This document shows positions 8,348 to 15,999 of a stretch of DNA of 64,000 nucleotides, one piece after another (position 1 is the first letter of the stretch; the number at the start of each line of letters is the position of its first letter). A program made the position numbers and the translations under genes. Origin of the DNA: Caballeronia jiangsuensis (GTDB lineage: Bacteria; Pseudomonadota; Gammaproteobacteria; Burkholderiales; Burkholderiaceae); the NCBI GenBank assembly GCA_000648925.1, contig JFHF01000006.1, forward strand, positions 160,773 to 224,772. The letters run 5' to 3'. The notes under the pieces were generated by a model. It saw only the letters and a list, made by a program, of their open reading frames with translations, searched no databases and was not told the origin of the DNA.

Positions 8348-10360
8348 TCAGCGCGGATCGCTGACCGTCGAATTCATCGTCACGCCCGCGATCACCGTGT
8401 TCTTCAACACGATGTCGTGCACGTTGTACGCGTAGATCGGGCCGGGCGTCGTCGCGGTGGCGGGACCGGCCGCAACGGGCGTGCCGAAATCGCAATCCGT
8501 GATCGTCACGCCGGTGATCGCCGGAATCGCGGGCGTCGGCGCGGGGCCGTTGTAATCGAACGCGACCGGGCCTTGGGCGACGATCGCCTGAAAGCACGAA
8601 CCGGTCACGCCGTTCAGCGACACGTTGCTCGCCTTCACGTTCGAGATGTTCACGTTCTGCACGAGCGCGGGCCGCGTGCGGATCGCGTCCTTCGACGGCT
8701 GATAGTCGCAGTCGAACGTGATGATCCCGCCCTGCGCCGCCGACGGATTCGCCGCCGCCGCCGTCGCCACGCCGAGCGGCACCGTCGCGTTGATCGGGCT
8801 GCCCGCGAGCAGGCTGCTGCCGTATCCGGAAGGCGTGAGGCTCACGCCGTTGGGCAGCGTCACGTTGTCCACGTAGAAATCCTTCACGAAGCCGCCGCGA
8901 TTCATGTTCGTCTTGATGCGGATCGCGATGTTCAGCGAATTCGTCGCCCAGAACTTGTTGAGCATCTGCAGATTGCGCGCGTAGATCTGCTGCACGCCGC
9001 CGCCCATCTCGCTGCCGAGCGTGATGCCGCCGTGGCCGCTGTTCATCGTGCAATTCTGGATGACGTGGTTCTGCGCCGGGCCGTATTGCGTGTCGAGATC
9101 CTTGCCCGACTTGATCGCGATGCAGTCGTCGCCGGTATTGAACGTCACGTTCTCGCACAGCACCATGTCGCAGGCGTCGGGATCGAAGCCGTCGTTGTTC
9201 GGGCCGATGCTGTCAACGGTCACGCTGCGCATCACGACGTTCTGGCAATCGGTCGGATGGTGCTGCCAGAAAGGCGTGTTGTTCGTGCGATAACTTTCCA
9301 TCAACACATTCGTGCAGCCGATGAACTCCACCATGCAGGGCCGCAGATAATGGCCGATGCCGAAGATGCGCTTCTCGATCGCGACGCCCGCCTCCGATAG
9401 CGCAGGCAGATAGTTCTGGTCCTGCTGCCAGGGCGTGGCGGGATCGGTGAGCTTGGCGTAGAGCGCATCGGGGATGCCGGGCACGGCGGTTTTCAGATCG
9501 ACGTTGTTCGCATTGCTCGATGCCTGCGAAGGCGTCGACGAATTCACGCAGCCGTAGACGCCGTTGTTGCCTTTCCATGTCCACCAGCAGGTCGCGGTGT
9601 TGCCGCTGCCGGCGAAGGGCGTCATCGCCTGGCCGTTGAGCACCGAAGTATCGCCTTCGCCCGTGACCGCGATGTTCTTCTGGTTGCGCGCGTAGACCGG
9701 CGGGCCGTAGTTGAGGCAGTCGTTCGCCTGCCAGCGGCTGTAGAAGAGCTTGCCGTTCGGGCCGCAATCGATCGGGCCGTCCTTCGCATAGTCGGCGGGA
9801 TTCGGGCTGAAGTAGATCGTGCAGTTCGCGGACAGATGGAAGTCGACGTTGGACAGCAGCACGATCGGGCCGGCGCAATACCACGCGCCCGCCGGCACGA
9901 CGACATGGCCGCCGCCCGCCGCGTTGCAAGCCGCGATGGCCGCGAGAAACGCTGGACGCGAGTCGAAGGAGCCGGGCGCGTTAGTCTGGTCGGCGCCCGT
10001 GCTCAACGGCGATTTCGTCGGATCGGTGTACGGATTCGCCGCCGCGACGACCGCGCAGGGTTTCGCGCCGTAATCGGTGACGAGGAACTGGCGGCTCGGA
10101 AACATCGACGTCGATACGCCTTGCAGCGCGTTCACGATCTGCGTCGCCGAACCGGACGCGCCCCAGATCGGGTCCTGTGCGGCAGGCGGCGGCGTCGAGC
10201 CGGAGCCTGAATTCGAATCGTCGTGGCCGCCGCAGCCCGCGAGCGTGCCGAGCGCGCCCATCGCACCGAAGAGCGGCGCGCCCGCCGAAATGCCCGCGAA
10301 TTTGACGAACGTACGGCGCGCGACGGATCGCACCGCCGACGCATGTTTCGGTTGCTTCAT
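8348..10360 (-). CDS. Secreted glycoside hydrolase family 28 (polygalacturonase-like) lipoprotein
   Basis: The 670-residue protein starts with a twin-arginine signal (ARRTFVKF, R15-R16) and a lipobox LAGC ending at C43. It should therefore be exported folded and anchored as a lipoprotein. A Gly/Ser/Pro linker precedes the beta-helix. All four GH28 active-site motifs are visible: NNDGFDP (the NTD/NND aspartate), NTGDDCIAIKSG, NSGHGGI and RIKT. GH28 enzymes hydrolyse alpha-1,4-galacturonan (pectin), and the NND variant suggests exo-type action, which is an inference. The ATG follows a GGAGA ribosome site. Long C-terminal inserts make it larger than a minimal GH28. It implies contact with plant cell-wall material. 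Confidence 0.9.
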   Translation of the reverse strand: MKQPKHASAVRSVARRTFVKFAGISAGAPLFGAMGALGTLAGCGGHDDSNSGSGSTPPPAAQDPIWGASGSATQIVNALQGVSTSMFPSRQFLVTDYGAKPCAVVAAANPYTDPTKSPLSTGADQTNAPGSFDSRPAFLAAIAACNAAGGGHVVVPAGAWYCAGPIVLLSNVDFHLSANCTIYFSPNPADYAKDGPIDCGPNGKLFYSRWQANDCLNYGPPVYARNQKNIAVTGEGDTSVLNGQAMTPFAGSGNTATCWWTWKGNNGVYGCVNSSTPSQASSNANNVDLKTAVPGIPDALYAKLTDPATPWQQDQNYLPALSEAGVAIEKRIFGIGHYLRPCMVEFIGCTNVLMESYRTNNTPFWQHHPTDCQNVVMRSVTVDSIGPNNDGFDPDACDMVLCENVTFNTGDDCIAIKSGKDLDTQYGPAQNHVIQNCTMNSGHGGITLGSEMGGGVQQIYARNLQMLNKFWATNSLNIAIRIKTNMNRGGFVKDFYVDNVTLPNGVSLTPSGYGSSLLAGSPINATVPLGVATAAAANPSAAQGGIITFDCDYQPSKDAIRTRPALVQNVNISNVKASNVSLNGVTGSCFQAIVAQGPVAFDYNGPAPTPAIPAITGVTITDCDFGTPVAAGPATATTPGPIYAYNVHDIVLKNTVIAGVTMNSTVSDPR

Positions 10361-10490
10361 GAAAGTCTCCTCGATGCGGATTTTTGAGCGCGCGCGAAGC
10401 GCACGGACGCACGGCGCGGCGTCCGGTTTGAGATTCGAAGGGGAAGGGTGAAGCGGGCGTCAGCCGGAAGGCTGCGAGGGAGAAAACAAA

Positions 10491-10508
10491 CGATGTCGTA
10501 CAACATCG
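10491..10508. promoter_or_regulatory. Palindrome upstream of the GH28 gene (candidate GntR/FCD operator)
   Basis: CGATGTCGTACAACATCG is palindromic at 16 of 18 positions and lies about 130-150 bp upstream of the GH28 start codon. The core resembles the TnGTnnnACnA pattern bound by FadR/FCD-type GntR regulators, with one mismatch. Control by a uronate-responsive regulator is conjecture. Nothing else is recognised in the 287 bp between the GH28 start and the sensor-kinase stop. Confidence 0.3.
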
Positions 10509-10647
10509 GCGCGGCGGGGCATGGCGTCTCCAGCGATGTCCAATGCGCGCGTGGGGCCGCGCGTCATGGAGCAAACGTTAGCGGGATCGCTATCGGACGT
10601 CAAGCGGGGCTAACGTGTAGTCCAGGTTTGATATGGGACGTCGTATG

Positions 10648-11976
10648 TTAAGTCGCCTTTTTCAGGACGAGACGCGCTTCCAGCCCGCCGCCTTCACGAT
10701 GATGCAGCGTGAGCGACGCGTCCATCGCGAGTGTGAGTTGCCGCGCGATGGCAAGCCCCAGACCCGTGCCGCCGGTCTGCCGGTTGCGCGAGCCTTCCAG
10801 CCGCACGAATGGCTCGAACACCGCCTCCAGCGATTCGTCGGGAATGCCCGGCCCGCGATCGAGCACGGCGATGACGGCGCGGCCATCGTCCCGCGTCGCG
10901 ACTTCGATTTCCGCCGCGCCGGAATACTTGATCGCGTTATCGACGAGATTGCCCACGACGCGCTTCAACGCCTGCGGAGGCGCCATCAGCGCGCCGCTGA
11001 TATTGCCGCGCAGCGTCACCGATTGCCCGGCATCGAGATAGTCATCGACGATGCTCTCGAACAACGAGTCCGGATCGATGCGGCGCGGCGCTTCGTTCGT
11101 GCCGTGCAGCGTGCGCGCGTAGGTCACGCCTTCCTTCACGAGCGACTCCATTTCCTTCAGGTCCTGCTGAAGCTTCGCGCCGGCGGCTTCGTCGTCCATT
11201 ACATCGACGCGCAGGCGCATGCGCGTGATCGGCGTCTGCAGGTCGTGCGTGATCGCCGCGAGAATCTGCATGCGCTGGGTCATGTACGTCGAGACGCGGT
11301 CCTGCATCGCGTTGAACGCCTTCGCCGCGCGCGCGACTTCCTCCGGCCCGGACTCGGGCAGGCGCTCGGCCTTGAGATCGGGACCGAGCGTGTCGGCGGC
11401 ATTGGCGAGGCGCTTGAGCGGGCCCGTCGCGAGGCGCACCGCGAGCCAGCAGCACCCGCCGAGCACGATCAGTTGCAGCACCAGCACCAGCGGCAACCAG
11501 CCGGAGAGCGGCGTGCCGACCATCGGACGCATGTCGATGGTGAGCGGCGAGCCGTCCGACAGCCGCAGATGCACCTGGAAGCGTTCCTTGTCGCCCGGCA
11601 CGGCGTTGACCGTCAGCGGATAGCGCTTGCCGATGCCCTCGCCGATGGACCGCGCAAAGCGCTCCGACAGCGCGGCATCCAGCGGCGCGCCCGTCTCGCC
11701 GGGTCCGAGAATGAACGTGTAGCTGCGGCGCGCGAGACGCGGCAGCCACGCTGCGCGCTCGTCCGGCGGCAGATGATCGAGCAGCGCGACCGAGCTCGCC
11801 ACTTCGCGCTCGACGTAGCCCACCATCATGTGGGTCATCGAATCGTCGCGTTCGCGCATCGTCAGAAGGAACGAGAACGTCTGCGCGAGCGCCAGTCCGA
11901 CGACGAGAATCAGCGCGAGCCGCGCGAACAGCGTGCGCGGCCAGTGCAGCAGGGAAGCGGGCGTTACCGTGCTCAT
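10648..11976 (-). CDS. Sensor histidine kinase, EnvZ-like
   Basis: The 442-residue inner-membrane kinase has a first transmembrane helix at about 18-40 and a periplasmic sensing loop of about 120 residues. A second helix lies at about 160-182. A HAMP linker leads to the dimerisation box AAITHDLQTPITR with the phospho-acceptor H244. The HATPase domain has the N box NLVDNAIKYSG, then DRGPGIP and GGTGLGLAIA. The ATG at 11976 overlaps the stop of the response-regulator gene by 4 bp (ATGA), so the two are translationally coupled. The reading frame stays open upstream, but that part is antisense shadow of the regulator gene. The signal sensed is unknown. Confidence 0.93.
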   Translation of the reverse strand: MSTVTPASLLHWPRTLFARLALILVVGLALAQTFSFLLTMRERDDSMTHMMVGYVEREVASSVALLDHLPPDERAAWLPRLARRSYTFILGPGETGAPLDAALSERFARSIGEGIGKRYPLTVNAVPGDKERFQVHLRLSDGSPLTIDMRPMVGTPLSGWLPLVLVLQLIVLGGCCWLAVRLATGPLKRLANAADTLGPDLKAERLPESGPEEVARAAKAFNAMQDRVSTYMTQRMQILAAITHDLQTPITRMRLRVDVMDDEAAGAKLQQDLKEMESLVKEGVTYARTLHGTNEAPRRIDPDSLFESIVDDYLDAGQSVTLRGNISGALMAPPQALKRVVGNLVDNAIKYSGAAEIEVATRDDGRAVIAVLDRGPGIPDESLEAVFEPFVRLEGSRNRQTGGTGLGLAIARQLTLAMDASLTLHHREGGGLEARLVLKKAT

Positions 11977-12716
11977 TGCGAAGACTCGATCGGTTTGACC
12001 TCGGCAGAAAACACATAGCCTTCGCTGCGCAGCGTCTTGATGTAGCGCGGCTCGCGAGCGGTGTCGCGCAGACGCTGGCGCAGTCGCGACACGAGCAGGT
12101 CGATGGAACGGTCGAACGCATCGGCCTGGCGTCCTTGCGTCAGGTTCAGGAGTTGATCGCGCGTGAGCACGCGCTGCGCGTTGTCGAGAAACACGCGCAG
12201 CAGCCGGTATTCCGCGCCGGACAGCGCGACCATCGTGCCTTCGGCATCGAGCAGATGACGCGCGGTCGTGTCGAGGCGCCAGTCGCCGAATGCGAGCATC
12301 GGCGCGGATTCGCTCACTTCCATTCCCGGCGGCAACATGCGCGTGCGGCGCAGCACCGAGCGGATACGCGCGAGCAGCTCGCGCACGGCGAAGGGTTTCG
12401 GCAGGTAATCGTCGGCGCCCATTTCGAGACCGAGAATGCGATCCGCTTCTTCGTTGCGCGCGGTGAGCATCAGCACCGGCACGTCGCGATACTTGCCCGC
12501 GCGCAGCTCGCGGCACAGCACGAGACCGTCTTCGCCGGGCAGCATCAGATCGAGCACGATCAGATCCGGCGCGCCTTGCTGCTCCAGCACGGCGCGCATC
12601 TGCCGGCCGTTCGCCGCGAGCGACACGCGCATGCCGTTCTTTTCGAGGTAGGTGGCGAGCAGTTCGCGAATGCCGCGATCGTCGTCGACGATCAATACGT
12701 GATCAGTGGTTTCCAT
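11973..12716 (-). CDS. OmpR-family response regulator
   Basis: The 247-residue protein has a receiver domain with the acidic pair D11-D12, the phospho-acceptor D56 (LIVLDLMLPG) and the conserved lysine in LPKPF. A winged-helix OmpR/PhoB DNA-binding domain follows (residues ~140-240). It is the cognate partner of the overlapping kinase gene. OmpR-type regulators bind direct repeats spaced about 10 bp. Exactly such a repeat, GTATC-N5-GTATC, is present upstream of this operon and again upstream of the DUF4148 gene at 13830. Autoregulation and control of the neighbours are inferred from those sites. Confidence 0.93.
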   Translation of the reverse strand: METTDHVLIVDDDRGIRELLATYLEKNGMRVSLAANGRQMRAVLEQQGAPDLIVLDLMLPGEDGLVLCRELRAGKYRDVPVLMLTARNEEADRILGLEMGADDYLPKPFAVRELLARIRSVLRRTRMLPPGMEVSESAPMLAFGDWRLDTTARHLLDAEGTMVALSGAEYRLLRVFLDNAQRVLTRDQLLNLTQGRQADAFDRSIDLLVSRLRQRLRDTAREPRYIKTLRSEGYVFSAEVKPIESSQ

Positions 12717-12846
12717 CGATGGATCGTTGTCGTTGACGCTTGAGTTGCACCCGGCTCGGGCTGACCAGCAGACACTGAACCGGATGGGCCATTTCCGTCG
12801 CGATACCGCCTAAGAGAAAGGCGAGAACCGCCAGCATGCGTTTCAT
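12703..12846 (-). CDS. Possible small membrane/secreted peptide leading the two-component operon
   Basis: This is a 47-codon frame starting MKRMLAVLAFLLGG, a basic start followed by a hydrophobic segment like a signal or small membrane peptide. It has a good ribosome site (GGGAGC, about 6 bp before the ATG at 12846). It overlaps the first 14 bp of the response-regulator gene, so it could couple translation of that gene. The tail is rich in Arg and Gln and has no recognisable domain. It may be a real small leader protein or a chance frame. I cannot tell which without conservation data. Confidence 0.4.
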   Translation of the reverse strand: MKRMLAVLAFLLGGIATEMAHPVQCLLVSPSRVQLKRQRQRSIDGNH

Positions 12847-12901
12847 TCGAAGCTCCCGCCGATGATGCGATGTCTGCGTTATAGCGTGCTTCGGCGGAAG
12901 T

Positions 12902-12980
12902 TTTGTATCGCAGTGTATCCCGCATGTCGCGCGATACATAACATTGCGCAGCGCGCCTTTTTCCGACACAAGCGGGATAC
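12902..12980. promoter_or_regulatory. Conserved regulatory block A between the two-component operon and the thioredoxin gene
   Basis: The block contains GTATCGCAGTGTATC, two GTATC half-sites 10 bp apart at 12905 and 12915. An inverted GATAC follows at 12933, then ACATTGC at 12941 and GACACAAGCGGGATAC at 12965-12980. A second block with the same elements and nearly constant spacing (shift 731-732 bp) lies at 13634-13711. The 10 bp direct repeat suits an OmpR-family dimer. The block sits between divergent transcription units and could serve both. Confidence 0.55.
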
Positions 12981-13086
12981 GCGCGAGCAGTCCAATGCGG
13001 TCATGCCGATGAATACGTCGGCCTGCCGGGGCGACGGGTTCATATCGCGTCGCCCCGATTTTCTACCGCATTCAGAGGACTTCGAC

Positions 13087-13626
13087 ATGCTCGCCGCCAT
13101 CAAGAACGCCGCCGCGTGCGCCGGACTGGCCGCCTGCGCGGCCATTACGCCCGTGCACGCCGCCGCGCCCGCCAGCGCCAACACGCACTCCAACGCCGCG
13201 CCGGAATTCGCCGGCATCGACACATGGCTCAACAGCGCGCCGCTCACGCTCGCGCAGTTGCGCGGCAAGGTCGTGCTCGTCGATTTCTGGACCTTCGCGT
13301 GCGGCAACTGCGTCAACACGCTGCCGTCCGTGAAGTCGTGGCATCAGAAGTACGCGGACAAGGGGCTCGTCGTCATCGGCGTGCATACGCCCGAGTTTCC
13401 GTTCGAGCAGGACACGAACAACGTGAAGCGCGCGATCGAGCGCTTCGGCATCACGTATCCCGTCGCGCAGGACAACCGCTATGCGACCTGGGCTGCGTAC
13501 GGCAATCAGTATTGGCCCGCGTTCTATCTGATCGACAAGCACGGGCAAGTGGCCTACACGCACGTCGGCGAGGGCGATTACGCGCAGACCGAAGCGGCGA
13601 TCCAGAAGCTGCTGGCCGAGCGCTAA
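13087..13626 (+). CDS. Periplasmic thioredoxin-like (TlpA/redoxin) protein
   Basis: The 179-residue protein has a Sec signal peptide (residues ~1-26, ending VHAAA). A thioredoxin fold follows with the active site C72-G-N-C75 in FWTFACGNCVNTLP and the cis-proline region YWPAFYLID. The CGNC variant and the context resemble the redoxin domain of DipZ/TlpA-type proteins that reduce disulfides in the periplasm. The start at 13087 is set by AGAGGA at 13074-13079. The open frame continues further upstream but lacks a ribosome site there. It lies divergent from the two-component operon across regulatory block A, which hints at a link to envelope redox control. Confidence 0.88.
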   Translation: MLAAIKNAAACAGLAACAAITPVHAAAPASANTHSNAAPEFAGIDTWLNSAPLTLAQLRGKVVLVDFWTFACGNCVNTLPSVKSWHQKYADKGLVVIGVHTPEFPFEQDTNNVKRAIERFGITYPVAQDNRYATWAAYGNQYWPAFYLIDKHGQVAYTHVGEGDYAQTEAAIQKLLAER

Positions 13627-13633
13627 GCCGGGT

Positions 13634-13711
13634 TTCGTATCGCAATGTATCTGGAACGTGCGCGATACAAAACATTGCACAAGACCCGCATACCGGACAC
13701 AAGCCAGATAC
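13634..13711. promoter_or_regulatory. Conserved regulatory block B upstream of the DUF4148 gene
   Basis: This is a second copy of the block at 12902-12980. It has GTATCGCAATGTATC (half-sites at 13637 and 13647), GATAC at 13664, ACATTGC at 13672 and GACACAAGCCAGATAC at 13696-13711. By eye about three quarters of positions match block A. The DUF4148-type gene starts 119 bp downstream. Shared control by the adjacent response regulator is the simplest reading. Confidence 0.55.
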
Positions 13712-13829
13712 CTGCGGGGCTTCAAATACACACAACGACGGCTCACGAGTGAAACGCAAGACGAACACCGCGACGCCCGAGTGCCGTAACTCACACAACC
13801 GACCGATTGATCCGCCAAGGAGAAACACC

Positions 13830-14048
13830 ATGAAATCCACGATCGTTGCTTTCGCTCTCGTCGCCAGCGCTGTTGCGGGTGTGGCTCACGCCGCCGTGCC
13901 GGCCAACCCGGTGAACGTGCAGAGCCAGCAGACCGTTGCGAGCCAGAACAATGCCGGCAAGACCCGCGCCGAAGTGAAGCGCGAACTGGTTCAGGCACAG
14001 CGCGATGGTCAGATCGCCGCGCTGCGCAGCCTGTATCAAGGTAGCTGA
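13830..14048 (+). CDS. Small secreted DUF4148-type protein
   Basis: The 72-residue protein has a Sec signal peptide (MKSTIVAFALVASAVAGVAHA). A short charged mature part follows, containing KTRAEVKRELVQAQRDG, the feature typical of the DUF4148 family that is abundant in Burkholderiaceae. Its function is unknown, and proteins of this kind are predicted to be periplasmic. A strong AAGGAG site at 13817-13822 fixes the start. Regulatory block B lies just upstream. It is followed after 47 bp by another small secreted protein gene on the same strand. Confidence 0.85.
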   Translation: MKSTIVAFALVASAVAGVAHAAVPANPVNVQSQQTVASQNNAGKTRAEVKRELVQAQRDGQIAALRSLYQGS

Positions 14049-14095
14049 TTCGTTATTACCAAATATCGACCGACATTACTCATAGAGGCTCAATC

Positions 14096-14368
14096 ATGAT
14101 CAAGCAATTCGTCACCGCCGCAGTCATCGCCGTCAGCGCCGTCGCCGCCGGTTCCGCCTTCGCCAGCAGCGGCTACGGCCCCGCGCCGCACTATGACCCG
14201 CTCGCGGGCGCGCCCGCTTCTCAACGCGGCGTGAGCGTGCAGACCATCGCCAGTGAAAGCGCCGCGATGCCGATGCAGGCGTACGGCGGCGTGACCGACA
14301 CGGTCGCGCAATCGGGCGCACGCGTCACGTCGACGAACGATACGACCAGACTCTTCGCGCATCACTAA
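14096..14368 (+). CDS. Small secreted hypothetical protein
   Basis: The 90-residue protein has a clear signal peptide (MIKQFVTAAVIAVSAVAAGSAFA). Its low-complexity mature region is rich in Ser, Ala, Thr and Gly, with no domain I recognise. It follows the DUF4148 gene on the same strand and precedes ohr by 35 bp, so the three may be cotranscribed. A GAGG-like ribosome site precedes the ATG. It is probably a member of the small periplasmic proteins common in this group, but no function can be assigned. Confidence 0.75.
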   Translation: MIKQFVTAAVIAVSAVAAGSAFASSGYGPAPHYDPLAGAPASQRGVSVQTIASESAAMPMQAYGGVTDTVAQSGARVTSTNDTTRLFAHH

Positions 14369-14403
14369 GCCAATCGACTTTCGAACACATAGAGGAACGC
14401 ATC

Positions 14404-14820
14404 ATGACCCAGATCGACACCGTCCTGTACACCGGCAAAACGCACGTCGTCGGAGGCCGCGAAGGCCATGCGAAGAGCACCGATGGCCGTCTCGACGTGA
14501 AACTCTCGCCGCCCGGATCGACGGGCGCGGGCACCAATCCCGAGCAGATGCTCGCCGCGGGCTGGTCCGCGTGTTTCATCGGCGCGATGGGCAAGGCCGC
14601 CGCGAAACTGAAGGTCCGCCTGCCCGCCGACACCGCCGTCGATGCGGAAGTGGACCTCGGCATGGCGGGCGAAGCGTACCTGCTGCGCGCGCGCCTGAAC
14701 GTGAGCCTGCCGGGCATCGAGCGCGCGGTGGCCGAGGAAATCGCGAATCTGGCGCATCAGACCTGCCCGTACTCGAAGGCGCTGAAGAGCAACATCGACG
14801 TGACGATCACGGTGGTCTGA
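14404..14820 (+). CDS. ohr: Organic hydroperoxide resistance protein (Ohr/OsmC family)
   Basis: The 138-residue protein is the usual length for Ohr. It has the two redox cysteines at C57 (SACFIGAM) and C121 (QTCPYSKA). Ohr reduces organic and lipid hydroperoxides in the cytoplasm using lipoylated proteins as electron donors. A GAGGAAC ribosome site precedes the ATG. The usual MarR-type repressor OhrR is not adjacent; the next gene is a LysR regulator. Its position after two secreted small proteins and near a periplasmic thioredoxin suggests an oxidative or envelope stress neighbourhood. Confidence 0.92.
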   Translation: MTQIDTVLYTGKTHVVGGREGHAKSTDGRLDVKLSPPGSTGAGTNPEQMLAAGWSACFIGAMGKAAAKLKVRLPADTAVDAEVDLGMAGEAYLLRARLNVSLPGIERAVAEEIANLAHQTCPYSKALKSNIDVTITVV

Positions 14821-14898
14821 CGCGTTCCACGGGCGCGCTGCGGCGAGCGGGTCCGGTAGACTTGGCGCTTCATCGATCACGCGAAGCACCGAGCCGAC

Positions 14899-15822
14899 AT
14901 GGACCGAATCGACGCGATGAAGGTTTTCATCGCCACGCTGGACGAGGGCAGTCTGGCGGGCGCGGGGCGGCGGCTCGGCCGCTCGCCCGCCGCCGTGAGC
15001 CGGGCGATCGCCTTTCTCGAAGAGCACACCGGCACGGCGCTGCTCCATCGCACGACGCGCACCATCAAGCTGTCCGAAGCCGGCGAACGTTACGCCGTCG
15101 CGTGCCGCCGCATCCTCATCGATCTCGAAGAAGCCGACTTGCTGATCGCGCACGAGCGTTCCGCGCCGCGCGGCCTGCTGACGATCACCGCGCCCGTCGC
15201 CGCGGGCGAAGACTTTCTGCGTCCGATGCTCGACGATTTCATCGCGCGCTTTCCCGCCGTTTCCGTGCGGCTGCAAATGCTCGACCGGCCCGTGAGCCTG
15301 ATCGACGAAGGCATCGATGTGGCGCTGCGCATCGCGCATCTGTCGGACTCGACGCTGATCGCGATTCCCGTGGGCGAAGTGCGGCGCGTCGTGGCCGCGT
15401 CGCCGCGCTATCTCGCGAAGCATCCGCGCATCGGACAGCCCGCCGATCTCGCGCAGCATCAGATCATCTCGATGACGCACTTCGGCCTCGATTCGTGGAG
15501 CTTTCCGACGTCGGGCGGCTCGACGATTCCGCAAGTCGTGCAGTTCGCGCCGCGTTTCATCGTCAACACGGTGCGGGCGGCCGTGGCATCCGCCGTCGAT
15601 GGGCACGGGCTCACGCGGCTCTTTTCGTATCACGTCGCGAAGGAAGTGAAGGACAAGACGCTGCAAATCGTGCTGCCGGACAGCGAGCATGCGCCGTTGC
15701 CGGTGCATCTGCTGACGCCGCACGGACGGCTTTCGGTGCCGAAGGTGCGGGCGTTCGTCGATTTCGCGACTCCGCGTCTGCGGCGTCACTTCAAGCAATC
15801 GCAACTCGATTCAACCGCATAA
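14899..15822 (+). CDS. LysR-family transcriptional regulator
   Basis: The 307-residue protein has an N-terminal LysR helix-turn-helix (MDRIDAMKVFIATLDEGSLAG, then SPAAVSRAIAFLEEHTG) and a C-terminal effector domain. It resembles regulators of the CrgA/AaeR-like branch, which often control efflux or aromatic-compound genes. It is 78 bp after ohr. A 17 bp perfect palindrome directly follows its stop, ahead of an MFS exporter gene on the same strand. The target is unknown, and the exporter at 16000 is the likeliest candidate. Confidence 0.88.
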   Translation: MDRIDAMKVFIATLDEGSLAGAGRRLGRSPAAVSRAIAFLEEHTGTALLHRTTRTIKLSEAGERYAVACRRILIDLEEADLLIAHERSAPRGLLTITAPVAAGEDFLRPMLDDFIARFPAVSVRLQMLDRPVSLIDEGIDVALRIAHLSDSTLIAIPVGEVRRVVAASPRYLAKHPRIGQPADLAQHQIISMTHFGLDSWSFPTSGGSTIPQVVQFAPRFIVNTVRAAVASAVDGHGLTRLFSYHVAKEVKDKTLQIVLPDSEHAPLPVHLLTPHGRLSVPKVRAFVDFATPRLRRHFKQSQLDSTA

Positions 15823-15839
15823 CGGAAGATTATCTTCCG
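15823..15839. promoter_or_regulatory. Perfect 17 bp palindrome CGGAAGATTATCTTCCG
   Basis: An 8-1-8 perfect palindrome begins at the base after the LysR stop codon, about 160 bp before the MFS exporter. It has no U-tract and a loop too short for a terminator, so an operator is more likely. It could be bound by the LysR protein encoded just upstream, but the binding protein is unknown. Confidence 0.4.
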
Positions 15840-15899
15840 ATCGACGTCGATTCTCTCTTGAAGCGATCGAATATAGACTGGCCTTCATGAACGGGCGTG

Positions 15900-15990
15900 C
15901 AGAGCGTGCCCGGCGGGGACTACCGCTTGTTGTTCGTGATCGGCGCGGGCGCGCTTGCGGTTGCGCTTGTCACGATCTGCTTACCGCGTC
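15900..15990 (+). pseudogene. Possible remnant of an MFS transporter C-terminus
   Basis: In the frame of position 15897 the DNA reads GGDYRLLFVIGAGALAVALV, then a short hydrophobic stretch and a basic end. This looks like the last transmembrane helix of an MFS permease. There is no matching upstream coding sequence, and the frame differs from that of the intact MFS gene starting at 16000. A deletion that removed an older transporter gene would explain it. A chance hydrophobic frame cannot be excluded. Confidence 0.3.
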
Positions 15991-15999
15991 GAGGTCGAA

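Noticed and set aside
11977..12516. Upstream extension of the sensor-kinase frame
   Set aside because: The extension lies over the response-regulator gene in another frame. The ATG at 11976 with an ATGA overlap is the natural start.
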